Source: Serilophus lunatus (taxonomy: Eukaryota; Chordata; Aves; Passeriformes; Eurylaimidae). Taken from it: a DNA stretch of 64,000 bases. The stretch spans positions 1,019,710 through 1,083,709 of the forward strand of contig VXBA01001643.1 in NCBI GenBank assembly GCA_013399895.1. Direction: 5' to 3'. Shown piece by piece: positions 11,826-23,720 of this stretch. Position numbers and translations under genes: made by a program. The notes under the pieces were generated by a model, which searched no databases, was not told where the DNA came from, and saw only the letters and a list, made by a program, of their open reading frames with translations. How positions within the stretch are numbered: the stretch's first letter is position 1; the number at the start of each line of letters is the position of its first letter.

Positions 11826-13314
11826 GGTCCTGGATCCAACACAAGAAGAAGGAAAGAGCAGCAGCCCAGGGCTGGCCTTGCAGCAGGGGAGCAAATGTGA
11901 CCCAGGCAGGGGCAGAGCACAGGGCTGAGCCATTGTCCCACAGGAGCCTGCAGAGCTCAGCCACTCCCAACACAGCCCAGCATACCAAAAACTCATTTGC
12001 AGCCCAAGGTGGAAACATTTTGGGGGTGTTGGGAGCTCCTCAGGTAGAAAAACGCCATAATCAGCAGCTCTTTGTGGAGGTGCAGTGCTTTGCTCCTGAC
12101 ATTTGAGCCCTTCACCTCCAGCACAGCCCAGTGCAGACACTGCCCTGCAGATTTAGGCTGGGCTGCCTAAAACTGGACCCCAGCTCTCCTACAAAGAGGG
12201 ACCCAATGCTTTATGACCCACACACCCAACCCCAAGCCCTTTCTTGCCACCCCAGCTTTCCAGCTGGCAAATTTGCTCAGGAAAAGGCACAGAACGGAGT
12301 GGAAAAAAAATAAGAATAAATCCCAGTGCAGATTCTCATCTTCCTTCTCTCGTCTCCTCAAGTCATTGTTTTGCAGTACAAGTATTTCAGCTCTCACTGT
12401 ACCCGGGAACAGGATTAGACAGGTCACTGAGGAATCAGATTACAGACTTTTACCTTTTTAACTTGTCTTCTCAGCACGTAGGCTGGGAACTGACACCGGC
12501 GAGGGAGCAGGCAGGGGACAGCAATGGGTGGAGGTGGCAGCCAAAAGACAGTGATTCACAGAGATCTGCCAAGTCATTGGAGGTTCTCACGATTCCAGGA
12601 CCTAGAAAGAAAGGACCAGATGGGTTAAAATTAAAGGGTGCAGAAAAGAAGAGTTTTACCCAACCTGTGCAGGCAACAGAGAGCAAAAATAGCAAAAAGT
12701 GTCCTGCTAGAATTGTGTCCTGCAGGGCTTCATTTTCCTTGCAATTCAGAATGGCATTTTCCCCTCTCTGCAGGGCTCCAGCAGGGCCACAGACCCCTCG
12801 GTATCCTGAGCATATGGATTTGTGAGGGTGCAGAGTCCTGGTGTTTGGAAAGGTCTGAGACCTTCCAGGGGATTTTTGTGGCTGTGAATACAATCATTAA
12901 TGAGCCCTGTGGTTCTAGTGGTACAAATTTCATTTCCCCTCAGCCAGGGACTGCATCTGTCCTGTCCCAGCCTCTCTGACTTCTTGCACTGTCAGCATCC
13001 TGCAGTGCCTCCACCGAGCCCAAAAACCAGGTCTAAACATGAAGAGAGTCCTAGGCTGGAATGGGAGACATCAAGAAGTGGAGGAGATGAAGAGCCCATT
13101 CCTCAGGTTAAATTCCAGTAAATTCAAGTGTTGAACTTGTGTCTGTTTATAAACTGGAGCTGTTCATGCTCATTATGATCTTCTGTGATAGCACAGGACA
13201 GTCTGTGCTCACAGGGCTGCCTGTCCCCACCCCACCTGCAGCATCACACACAAATCACTTCATTCAGGCCACAAGTGTCTTAAGTGTCATTACTCAAAAC
13301 ACCTACTTAAACTG
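11826..13314. other. Unique sequence, no gene recognised
   Basis: No repeat family recognised. A 193-codon plus frame (12,244-12,825) overlaps a 140-codon minus frame and resembles no protein I know. Nothing else can be supported. Confidence 0.5.
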
Positions 13315-13356
13315 AGCCTTTTGGGTCCCTTCCAGCTCAGGATATTCTATGATTTT
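13315..13356 (+). mobile_element. CR1 3' terminus (about 40 bp)
   Basis: 'ttttgggtcccttccagctc' followed by 'aggatattctatgatttt' is the last 40 or so bases of CR1 in sense orientation, including one ATTCTATG unit. Only the extreme tail is retained, i.e. extreme 5' truncation. Confidence 0.75.
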
Positions 13357-13663
13357 CCCCTCTCATCAGCACTGCTCCTGCTACATCTTGATTCTTAATA
13401 AGACCAATATTCAACTGTGAGTGTAACAACACATTGTTCCCCCTGTGAGTTATTGCATTTATTATAATTAACCTCAAAACATGAGGAGCATAAAGAGTTT
13501 AAATGGCCAGATTTATGCCAAACAGCCAGGGCAGGGCACACCACAAACTCTTTTTCCAAAGCAAAGCAGTGCCCTAATCAATGAACCATTCTTCCTCTCT
13601 CAACGCCTCAAATGACAGGGGAGAAATAATTAATTACCAAAGAAATTATTTAACCAGCTTGGC

Positions 13664-13680
13664 TTTTTTTTTTTTTTTTT
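13664..13680 (+). repeat. Poly-T run (17)
   Basis: Uninterrupted T17 inside an AT-rich stretch. I see no retroposon body ending here, so it is a simple repeat rather than the tail of a recognised minus-strand element. Confidence 0.9.
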
Positions 13681-14703
13681 CTCATTCACCAATTACTTTT
13701 ACATTTATTAACCTGGTGGCCACCTTGTTGCTCCCAGGGATGCCCAGGTGTTGAGACAGTCCTTTCCACCACAGCATTGCCTGAGGTCACCAGCTCTGTC
13801 AGAGGAAACTCCCCCCCTCATCCACACCTGTATCTGCTGCAGGCAGCACAACCTGAGCCTGCAGAGCTGCTGGGGGAGCACCCAGGAGCCTCCAGCCAGT
13901 CCTGGACTCCAGGGCTGTGGTGTGACACAATGCCCATGAAACACCCAAGACTCACAAGCTCAAACCACAAGAACAATTCCAGAAAGTGGCCGAGAACTTC
14001 CTCTAGAAAACCAAAAGGAAAATCAAATATTCCTGTTTTCTGTGCAGGCTGATGCTCCTGAGTGCTGTGGCAGCACCCAGTGTCCCTCTCCTCCAGCTCT
14101 AGGTCCATCTTTCAGGGCTACAAACCCAAGGGGAAGCACTGCTCTCTGGACACAGGGAGCAAATTAGGGCAGATTCCCCTCAAATAACATCAGCCTCTAA
14201 CATCAATCCAGTGTCTGATCCCCAGGGGCACACTGTATGGTTTTATTTGTCTCAAACCTTCTGAGGAAGGCTCTGACACATGATTTCAGCTCTGAGTCAT
14301 CTCCATTTGACCAACTCAACTCAGGCAGAGGGATAATGAAAACAAACTGATGCGAGCTGCACACCAAAAAACCCCAGAGCCTCTAAACTTAACCCCAATG
14401 GAGGAAAACATGAGCCAAACCCCTCATTTCTTCAGCATCACTCTTACAGAATGTACAATACACACACACCAAGTTTGTGATGGTTTCATCACATTCAAAG
14501 GGGAGAAGCCCTAATTATCAATTTCCAGAGCTAAACAGTCATTTCACATCATGTGGTTGTTTTATGAGTCTTTCCTATGAGGCAAAGCCACCACAAGTCA
14601 ACCACAGGCTTCCTCCTTCCCACCCCTCCAATGACACCCACAGACAGACAGAAACAAGAGAAACCAAGAGCTGGAAGGACCAGAAGGGTGGATTTGTGTC
14701 TTC

Positions 14704-14760
14704 CCTCCAAAACCAGAACCTCCAAAACCTGAAACCTCCAAAAACTGAACCTCCAGAACA
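14704..14760 (+). repeat. Minisatellite, 15-16 bp unit, about 3.5 copies
   Basis: Consecutive units begin CCTCCA and vary around CCTCCAAAACCTGAA: three full units of 15-16 bases and a partial CCTCCAGAACA. The copies differ by single substitutions and one inserted A, so the array is somewhat aged. Confidence 0.8.
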
Positions 14761-15510
14761 AGACAACAACCAGTGCCTGGGCCCATCTGCTGCTGGAGAC
14801 AACCCAGAGCCCTCAACAGCCTCTTCCTGTATCCAGGGCCCTGCACAGCTCCAGCACCTCTTCAGACATTTCAGCACATCCCAAACCAGTCCAGAACATC
14901 TTGGTTAATAAAGTTCCTGAGATAAAGATTAACGCAATCCTTTTCACAGGCTGGGTAATTACAAGCCTATCACTCCTGAGTTAATTACACACAGCTAAAG
15001 ATGTTATTAGGTGTAGATGGAAAAACCATTGTACTGGAAACAAGTCCCTTCTGCCCTTAGCTGGCTGATAGCTTATTATTCCCAGAGAAGAGGAAAGGTG
15101 GGAATTCTCCATTTAACTGGTGAGTGTGTGGTTGTGAAAGAGTTCTCCCTTTGGGGAAGGGAGCTGGGATCAAATATCTCACAGATGAGGTACCACCTGA
15201 GCCAGGAGACCTTTGAGACTCCACTGTTGCATTTCAGCTCCACCAGAACTTGCAGGGCTCAGGGAGAGCAGCAGGGATGAGCTGAGGGCTCTGGGAAGTA
15301 CATGCAGCCTGTCAGCCCTTTGGAGAGGAACCAGGTCAGGTGGGAGGATCATTTTCTCTAGACCTTCCAAAATTGGGCACTTGGGTACCTGAAATGGCCA
15401 CCCCAAGGCAGGCAGTGGCTACAGCTGATTTTCTATTGATGGTAACAGAGAAGGGGAGTTGCAACAGGAGATATTAAGCAGTGACAAGTCTTGGCCTCTA
15501 CTAAACTGAA

Positions 15511-15735
15511 TTTCACAGCCATTTAGGGTGGAAAAAACCTCCAAGATTGAGTCCAGCCTCTGACCAATCCCCACCTTGTCCCCAAGCCCAGAGCACTGAG
15601 TGCCACATCCACTCCCTTCCTTGGACACCTCCAGGGATGGGAACTCCACCACCTCCCTGAGCAGCCCCTTCCAATGCCTACAAATCCTTTCCATGAAGAA
15701 ATTCCTCCTGATTTCAACTAACAGACAAAAAGACA
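15511..15735 (-). mobile_element. CR1 3' fragment
   Basis: Reading the plus strand gives the CR1 complement in order: 'tttcacagccatttagggtg', 'gaaaaaacctccaagatt', 'gagtccagcctctgacc', 'gagcactgagtgccacat', 'gacacctccagggatggg', 'aactccaccacctccctgag' and 'atgaagaaattcctcctga'. It is about 225 bases long and collinear with the consensus, with moderate divergence. This is one of the longer copies in the window. Confidence 0.92.
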
Positions 15736-17744
15736 TGGCTGTATGAATCCCACCTGTAGCCCACCTGCCCTTCCCTGCTTTGCTTGGCAAAGCACCACCT
15801 GCATCCCTGTGAATTTCTGCAGCCAAAGTCACCAAACAGTGAGTTCAGGGCACCCCAGGAGCCCACACAAGGGCGTGAAGAACATCACTCCCCCACTCGC
15901 TGCTCAGTTGTTTTAAGCAGATCATTTTGGAAGAGCAGAAGGAGCCCTGTCGAGCTGCAGTTAGTAAGTTCCAAAGAGATGCACACACCATCCTCCGTGG
16001 GATGATGTACCAGACAGGCCAGGGCAAACCCCAGAGAAGGCATTTCCGAGCTCAGAGCCTCAGGGCTGGAACAGGAACCAACAGAGAGGGAGGGGGGTAA
16101 AAAACACAATTATAAAAAGCAACTGTCAGAGAAAACACTTGAAAACAAGGAGGTGAGAAAAGTGACAGTGTGGTTAAAGAGAGGTGGTGAAAGGAGCTGG
16201 AGAAGGGGAAGGGCTGTGTGCTGTAACCAGAGTGTTCCTGGAGAAGAGCAGCCCTGGATAACGGTCCTGCACACAGGATGGGGGGCATTTGGCCCCAGGA
16301 TGGACCCCAAGGAGGGGTTGGCTCAGCAGCACAGGCTGGGAGCTCCCCTGGGGAGCTCCTGTGTGGATCAGCTCCGTCAGCAAGTCTCAGAGAAAGCTGC
16401 CTGCTCTCATTAAAGACTCCAAGGGATGGAGAATTTACTCTCCCTTTCCTCACAAGCAGGTCCAGCACTTAATTAAACTCCAAATGAAAAGCCCCCACAC
16501 TCTCCTTTTCCAGTGGGAATTTGGCTGGTGGCTGTTTCCAGCCCTGGCTGTCTCTGTTTCCAGGTGTTGGGAGTGTTCCTGTGTCAAACACCTTCTTGGA
16601 AAGATGCACCAGCTCATCTCCTACCACTCACCCCCTTCAGGTGCTGCTTCTGGACCGGGTTAATCCTTAAAGTATCTGCCATCCAGATGTCAGGTATGTA
16701 AATTACTATTTAAATCCTGCTGTCTTGTGCCCAATTAAAGACTTAATCTCCAGCCGGGCAGCCAAGACATCACTGCCAGGGGGGAGCTGCTCCCACACTG
16801 CAGCCCACGGTTGGTCCTTGCTGCAGGAAAATTCACCTTGTTTCAAGAATTCCTGCTGAAAACACAAACTATTCCCTCTGTGCAGCCATGAGGAATTCCC
16901 AGCTGTGCCCCTGAAGGATGGCAGCCCCAGGGAGGGCACTGAAGGCCTGACCCAGGGGTGCCAGGAATGCCCTCCACCATCCCCTCTCCAGCCAGGGCAG
17001 AGCTCCCACAGCAGCTCAGGGGCATTTTTAACCTGGAGAACCCACCTTCCCACCCCCCAGGCTGGAGGAATGTGGCATGGGCAGTCCTGTGTGCTGATGG
17101 AAAGCCCTGGCTTTGCCATCAAATGCAGAACTGAAACCGTTTTCAAGACACTTTCTGACCCTCCCTGCCCATTTTGCTCCATAGGAGGCCAATAATTATT
17201 TACCCAGGGTTATATTAAATAAAGAGGAGAGAAAAAAAAAAAAAGGTTTTAGGACAAGCAGAACTACTTATCATTTCCTTCAATCTAGGGCTGGGTTTTT
17301 GAGAGTCATTCACCTACAAGTGACTGACAGCAGGCTTTATGATGAAATACTGTTTGCAAAAACATCTTGCCTAAAAATGGTTCCACCAGAGCTAAAAAAT
17401 TCCATCAGCTGATCAGGCATTGCCTCCCAATCCCTTCGCTCAGGGACGCAGAAGTGAGGGGTGGGGGGGACCCGATTTGACTGACACTCTCCAAAATTCT
17501 GCTATTTTGCAATGGGGGGGAAAAAAAAAATCAACCCTGAATTTTTTTTTTTCCTGCCTCTCAAAGGGCACAGACAAGACTGGACACGTCCTTTCCTCTT
17601 TGTGATGCCTTTGGATGCCGACAAGCACCTCTTCGGAAAACCTTTATTCAAAGCGCCCAAGACAACAGTAATGCAAATGAACAGAAGGATTTATTCCTTT
17701 CCCAAGGGGAGAAGTAACGTTGTGTTTTGAAACGTGCTGGCAGG
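15736..17744. other. Unique sequence with A/T tracts
   Basis: No exon recognised. A13 lies at 17,232-17,244, and an A10 / 11-base spacer / T11 arrangement at 17,521-17,552 follows a G7 run. The stretch around 16,680-16,790 mixes AT-rich and CpG-containing sequence and might be a small conserved element, but I cannot support it further. Confidence 0.5.
17521..17552. repeat. A10-T11 inverted homopolymer pair
   Basis: A10 (17,521-17,530), an 11-base spacer, then T11 (17,542-17,552), capable of a small A:T hairpin. Immediately upstream is a run of seven G. It is most simply two unstable homopolymers close together. Confidence 0.8.
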
Positions 17745-17885
17745 AGGGAGGCAATATTCCCGTTCTGCATGAGGGAAACAGGGATACAGAAAGGGAAAGT
17801 GATGAGCTTCGCTGATGAGGACCATCAGCAATAAAGGGAAAATCAAATCGGGGGTCTGTGCATTCCGGTGCACTGCTGAAGTCCA
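17745..17885 (+). mobile_element. MIR/CORE-SINE-like fragment
   Basis: Collinear resemblance to the MIR body: 'tgcatgagggaaacaggga' (consensus gatgaggaaactgagg), 'tacagaaagggaaagtga' (cacagagaggttaagtga), 'cttcgctgatgaggacca' (cttgcccaaggtcacac) and 'aaatcgggggtctgtgcatt' (cgaacccaggtctgtctgac). Divergence is high but the order of blocks is right. No target-site duplication is visible. It is an ancient amniote SINE relic. Confidence 0.6.
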
Positions 17886-19903
17886 GCACAGCATCGTATT
17901 TTTAAGGCAGAAGCTCAGGAATGCTTCAAAGCTCAGACCAGCCTCAGGAAGAACTCACTCAAGGGAATCAGCACACTTAGAATTAAAGTTTAGAGAGATT
18001 ATTTGAAAATTCCCAAATAACAACAGGTCAGTTGAACACCTTCTCCAGCCCAAATGAGTGACCCACAAGTTCAGCCTCAATACACCAAACACTGACTAGG
18101 TTTGATATCAAGCCACTTGCTCTTTTAAAAGCCACCTGAATATTCAGAAATCCTCATAAAAAATGAGTATACAAGCAGAGAAATAAATGCCACCCCTTCA
18201 CCCCAGTTTCCCAAGGACTGCCAGCTCCTTGGAGAGGAACCTCTCACCAGCTACTCTTCCCTCGGGAGTCAGAGGGGAGAGCTGCCAGCCCACAGCCACA
18301 CCAAAATAAAGGTCCAAGGCTGGTGGGTTGACTTATCCAGTCAGATCAGCTTCTTCATTCCTAAATGACTAAATTAGTTGTGACAGGTTTGGCCCGAGCT
18401 ACATTCAAGCAGCTTCATGCAGAGGAGTTTCCAGATGCTGCTGGATTAACCCCGGTGATACACTCAGTAAATCCAAGGGCCACCCATCCCGGTTCCAAAG
18501 CCCTTGGGCACTTTGCATCAGCCCAAGCCAGGTCCGCCCTGCCCACACCCCTCCTCGGGGTTACTGTGCCCTGTCCCTGGGACAGCTCGGGCACAGATCT
18601 GCAGCAGGGTTTGGAACAGACACGATTACCAAAAAAAATAAATAAATAAATTAAAAACAACCTGCACAAGGTAGAGATTTCCAAAAGCACCGAGGCAGGG
18701 AAGGCAATTAAAGCAGCTCGGGTGTTCCCTGCCCCTGGGGCAGTGTCGGGGACCAGCCCATGTACGCAAGAGGCAACAGCCCATAATATGCCGCTGCTCA
18801 GAAGCTTTTCCCCAAATGTTGCCGGGGTGATGTGTACATAAACCTGTCCCTGCTCTGAACCACAACCACCAGCCTGACAGGAACCCCACAAAAACCAGGG
18901 GTTGGTGGGGTTGTGACCCAGGAGATCCCAGAGCATCCCACAGCTCCTGCTCCCCCATCCCACCAGGAACTGGAAACTCTGGGAAGAACGAGCTCGTGGG
19001 ACAACCCCCCCCCCAGCTCTGCACAGACCCAAACCCACTCACAGCCGGGTCAGCTCTGGAGCAAACGGGAATGTGCAAGTCCCTGGTTTTCCTGGAAGTC
19101 CCAGCAGTTGGTTTAGGTTGATACAGCAGAGGAAGGACCACGTGTGCAGCAGAGGATGGGGCAGGGACAGGTCCCTGTGGAGGAGGGTTTTTCCTGCTGT
19201 GCTGGTTCTCCACCAGCCTGTGATCCCACAGGGATGAGGGTCCAGCAGCACACTCATGAGTTGTGTCTTCCCAACACAAAACCAGACCAAGACCCTCAAG
19301 GGATTCACATCAACAAGAAACACCAGAAGAGGTTTCCAGACCAAACACAGCCCAAAACATCTCCTGACAATGAACCTCTGAGCTGTCCCACCACCCAGCC
19401 AGGGCAGACTCTTTTTAAAATCACCTTTCACAGCCTCCCCTTGTCTTGCAGATGATCCTGGTAGCAGGGAGCTGATGGAGGGACCCAGCAAGAGCAGCCT
19501 TGTCACTGCAGGATTTTCCATTTTCTGAAGCAGTTTTGTTGAAACTGGCAATTTTAATTAACCAAAAAAAAAAAATCTCCAGTATAATTTAGGAAGAAAC
19601 ATTATTTCCAATCTAATGAGAGAAATATTTTAATTGCAGTGTTTAACAAGTTATGACTTTGCCAAAATATTCTCGTGGGAAGGCTGCACATATTTTCCCT
19701 GAAACTCAAGCAAGGGAGAGCAGGAGAGGGAAGAGGAGAGAGCAGAGGAGGAAAACCATGGAAAGCAAGACAAGCAGCAAGGGAAGGATTTTGTAAAAGC
19801 AACAGCAAACTTCTCAAGCCCCTGCTCAGCCACCAGCTGATGGAAAATGAAGACTCATCAGGGAACAGAATTTTTGTGACTCTTTACTAGTACAGGCTAA
19901 GGA
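17886..19903. other. Unique sequence, no gene recognised
   Basis: Contains an A8 plus (AAAT) run at 18,631-18,651 and A12 near 19,563. Two long minus-strand frames (18,415-19,038 and 18,626-19,279; 207 and 217 codons) overlap each other in different frames and show no domain. The segment 18,740-18,850 keeps several CpGs and could be conserved. Nothing firmer is visible. Confidence 0.5.
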
Positions 19904-20128
19904 TTGAGGTTAGATTTAGGGGAGATACTGGGAAGGAATCCTTCCCTGGGAGGGTGGGGAGGCCCTGGCACAGGGTGCCCAGAGAAGCTGTGGCTGCCCC
20001 ATCCCTGGGAGTGTCCAAGGCCAGGCTGGAGCCACCTGGGACAGTGGGAGGTGTCCCTGCCCAGGGCAGGGGTGTGAACAACATGGGCCTTAAGGTCCTT
20101 CCAGCCCAAACCATCCCAGGATCTCCCC
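19904..20128 (+). mobile_element. CR1 3' fragment
   Basis: Sense CR1: 'ggttagatttagggga', 'actgggaaggaatccttccc', 'ggcacagggtgcccagagaa', 'gctgtggctgccccatccct', 'caaggccaggctggagccac', 'gtccctgcccagggcagggg' and 'ccagcccaaaccatcccagg'. It keeps the 'gtccctgcccagggc' block that is missing from the copies at 44,992 and 59,969. 5'-truncated, non-coding. Confidence 0.93.
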
Positions 20129-23100
20129 ACACCATTTCATCCCGCAGGCATGTGGGTGCCACGTTAACTGCTCAGCCCTTGGCAACACCCAGGGCAGGAA
20201 GTTTTTTCCTTGGAAGGAGCTCATGGGGGTGAGATTTGTCTTCCCTGCATGGCTCAACAGAAACAAATTTCCTCATCAAAGCTGCAGACAGCAGTAAGAG
20301 GTGGCTCCTGTCAAGTTTCCTGGTGAAATCCCTCCACAGCAGCCAGGTCTCTCTTCCTCTTGGGAACACTTTGGACTTGTTCAACATCCAGAAGTCCCAC
20401 TGCCACCAGGCAACACCATAAAAATAGCATCAGTTTCAGTCTGATACATTAAAACACCATATCTGGCAGATGATTCATTGATCCACATGACCTTATGACA
20501 GGTTCTCAGGTCTTCATTATTCCTGAATCACATCTGCTCATAAATACCAGAGGGTTTTTTCACACCTGGTATTATTACAGTGAACAGCCAAAGGAGGACT
20601 CATTTCAGCTGCCTTAGAAAAATATTTCCTCCTCTTTCTGGCTTTTGCAGGATTGCAGGAAGGGACTGGCAGCAGAGCCTCCCCACAAACAGATCATTAC
20701 CTCTGTTGGGACTTATGGTTTCAGCCACACTTGAAATAATTAAAAAGTTAAATAACAGGAGAAAGAGGACTAAAATAAAGCTAGAGTCATTGTTTACTTC
20801 CCTGTGTTGGTTTTCAGATGATATCAAGCTCCAAACCAGGAACTCAAACAGCAGGGACTCACTTTGATAAAACACATCCTTCCTCCCTGCTGGAGGCATC
20901 TGGAGAGGAGCTCCTGCAGCTCCTGATCCCATTCCCCTGCAGCAAGAGAGACTGGGATTTCCAGTCCTGCAGAGATGCCAGACATCCCCTTCTCCAGGCT
21001 GGCAGATCCCAGGATCTACTAAAAGGGTTGGGGAAACTGTTGGCTCAATCACAGAGCCAAGACAATTCCATGTTCTCTCCCTGAATCCAAAACCTCCAGA
21101 GCTTGAATACAAGAGGAGCTGGGGGAATAGACACAGGACTGCCTCCAAAGGGGCATCCAGAGCCCTGAGTTTCCAATATGTTTGATCAGAATAGTTGCAG
21201 AAAACATGAAAGTCAACGTTTCAGCAAAGAAAGTGTTCCCTCAGCCCTTACTTAATGGCAAAGAACAAGTAGCAGCCCACAAAAGTTTCTGCCTCCATTT
21301 CTCTGCAGGAAGCAATAGAGTGATTTCCCCACTGCCTGGGGGAATAACAGTGAGCCAGGGGAGGAAACAATTCCATGGGTCACATGGAGCCAACGTGGCA
21401 AGTCCCTCCATGAGCAGAGTTGGCTCCAAGTCCCTGAGCCCACAAACCCCAAGCCCTGAACCCCTGACCTGAGCCAGACCCATCTTGAGCAACAGCACAA
21501 CCCACAGAGGTGATGAATGCCACAGCCACTTGTGTCATCTGTCAGGCCTCAAGAAGACACTGTTAACCACAGCTTCAAATTTCCTGAAACTGGAGATAAT
21601 TGTTGGTTTTGGCCCGGCTCTGAAACGTGCCCAGTGCACCAGGCTCAAAAGCTCCTTGGGAACGTGTGATTTAATAGGAGGCCAAAACAGCCTGACTGCA
21701 GCAAAACTCCAGGCTGGAAGGAGGCTTCAATATGCTTCAACAAGGTGCATTATTGCTTTTTAATCTTGCTGCCTCCTGCTTCCAACACCCACTGCCATCA
21801 GACCAAGGCACCAGTCAGGAGCTGGGGGCTGTGACAGAAGGTGAAGCTGCTGGTGCAGTCCCATCTCCCTGCACGTGCACAGCCCTGCCTGGCTTTTTCC
21901 AGCTCTTACCCATGCCAGGAAAGCATCAAGCTTTGGTTTCCAAAGGGAAAACTTTGGGAACAGGGGCAGGATGCAGCTTCAACATCCATTAAGGAAAACC
22001 TCCCTGTAAAACCTCCCAGAGAGAATCCAGGTGCCTCAAGGGTGGGGATTGGGCTGCTCAAGTTTGGGTCTTTTTTCCTCTAAGTGGACATGGGGGGAAA
22101 TTTGGGGTTTCTAAAGAAATCTCAAAGCCTTCAGCAATGGTGTGGGCAGCTCCATGCTGGATATAAGCAGTGACAAGCAAGAAGCCTGGTGCACCAGAGG
22201 GGGTTGCCAAGAGAGCCCAAAACAACATAAAACAGGTCTCAGAGCTGGCAGGGGCTGGGTCTGGAGCAGGATGGATTAAAGCACTGGCCTATGTCTTTCT
22301 TTCTTTTGCATTTACCAGGGAACATGGCCCTGTTGTGCAGGTTCAGCAGGCACAGCTCCCTGGGAAGCTGGACACGGCTGGGCTGGGATGAAGCAAGAAG
22401 AAAACAAGTCATCCCCATCACCCTGCACAGACCTTTCCCCACGGGAGACTGTTCCACTCCTTCCCCCAGTGAAACAGTGACCCCAAGCCTCCTCCTTTCG
22501 TTGCAGCCACAGCCTGGGAGATGTTCCCCCTTTTGGTCCCACAGCACATCCCAGGAAAAAGATTGAGGTGGTGCTTTCCCTGCACATACCCAGCAATGCC
22601 TGCAGCACACCTGGCACTGGGGGTGGGGCACAGCCCTGCCACTGCTGCTGCCACCCTTGGCTGGTCCAGCCCTGGGTCCCAGTGCATCCCTTGCAAAAAC
22701 CCCAGAGCACGAAGGAGTTAAAGCTGCCTCATTGCTGGGGGATTTCTCTGTAATCTGTGCACATGTCATGGGGATCAGGACTGTGGGTGGTAGTGCTAGT
22801 CTGTGGCAGTCGTTCAGGCCCATGGCCCAGCACCTGACTGGCTCAGCAAACCCTCTTATCCAAGCAGTTTTCAAATTTAATTAAGAGGGACCTATGACGG
22901 GCTTAGTGCTGTCGCCGTGCCAGCCCAAAAGCTCCCTCAGGAGTCCTGACAAAGGCAGGAGGCAGCAGGACACAGCCAAGGGATGGCTTGGCCACAGGGA
23001 GGTTTTGCAGAGTTTCACCCAAACCACAACAGCAGGGAGGGGAGAAAGGAATTGCTAAGTGGAGGTGATGGTGAGAGCAGGGGGGTCAGATTCTTTTGTG

Positions 23101-23589
23101 CAGAGGTAATGGTGGAACCAGAAGGAAATTCAGGTTAATAAAAAACGGGCTGTCTTAGTTAAAGTTTGCCAGCCTGAGAGTGCAGAGTATCTGCTCACCT
23201 TGGGATGTGGCCAGAGCCTCCACACTCAGCTGGGTCTCACATGGAGCAAGGCAAAGCTTCTGGTGGCACTGGGAAGGGGACAGGGAGCACTGGAAGTGCT
23301 CTTTGGATGGGACAACTCCTGGTTTTCACAGCTCAGGTGCACCAGGGATCATGTTCAACCCTCCTCACCATTAAAATTCATCCATCCTGGTGCTGTTTGG
23401 GTAAGAGTCAACCACAGGACATGTTAACAAGCAATGTTCTGATGTCTCTCTAGGAGGATTTATCCCAGGAATGTCAGCTCCACTCAGAGCAGGGACCACC
23501 AGCTTGGCAGTGTGATGGTGAGAACATCAGAGCACAGGTTCAGGAGGAAGATCCCAGCTAATACAAACAGGCTAAATAGACTCGTTTCC
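20129..23589. other. Unique sequence, no gene recognised
   Basis: About 3.5 kb without recognised repeats. AT-richer at 20,400-20,780, where a short hairpin with a T-box-like site lies (20,543-20,573). A 211-codon minus frame (22,239-22,874) overlaps several others and has no domain. No CpG island. Confidence 0.5.
20543..20573. repeat. Short inverted repeat around a T-box-like half site
   Basis: Left arm AATACCAG (20,543-20,550) and right arm CTGGTATT (20,566-20,573) are perfect reverse complements separated by 15 bases. The sequence TTCACACCT, a T-box (brachyury-type) half site, spans 20,559-20,567 in the loop and the start of the right arm. An 8-bp stem is short enough to arise by chance. 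Confidence 0.6.
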
Positions 23590-23720
23590 TAAAATTAGTC
23601 CTAGGCCAAGATCCCACATGGAAGTTATGTCATTAACTGCTAATTCAATTACCTGGCTGACAGTAGCTATATGCCCTGACTTGAAATTTGAAGTCTTGGT
23701 TTGAGATTGGGTTTGAAGGG
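23590..23720. promoter_or_regulatory. Candidate conserved element, homeodomain-rich
   Basis: High-complexity AT-rich block containing AAATTAGTC, GTCATTAACTGC, TAATTCAATTAC and ACTTGAAATTTGAAGT (23,679-23,694, a near-palindrome). Several TAAT/ATTA cores lie within 70 bases, with no repeat signature. The texture suggests a developmental enhancer core. Conservation could not be tested. Confidence 0.35.

Larger units (their letters stand above)
13357..15510. other. Unique sequence with simple repeats
   Basis: Contains a T17 run (13,664-13,680), a small minisatellite (14,704-14,760) and otherwise unique DNA. Around 13,440-13,520 and 13,620-13,720 it is AT-rich with several TTAATTA-type cores. No exon recognised. 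Confidence 0.5.

Noticed and set aside
22185..22210. CTCF site ('gcaccagagggggttgc')
   Set aside because: Shares the AGAGGG centre but lacks the conserved CG and upstream CC positions.
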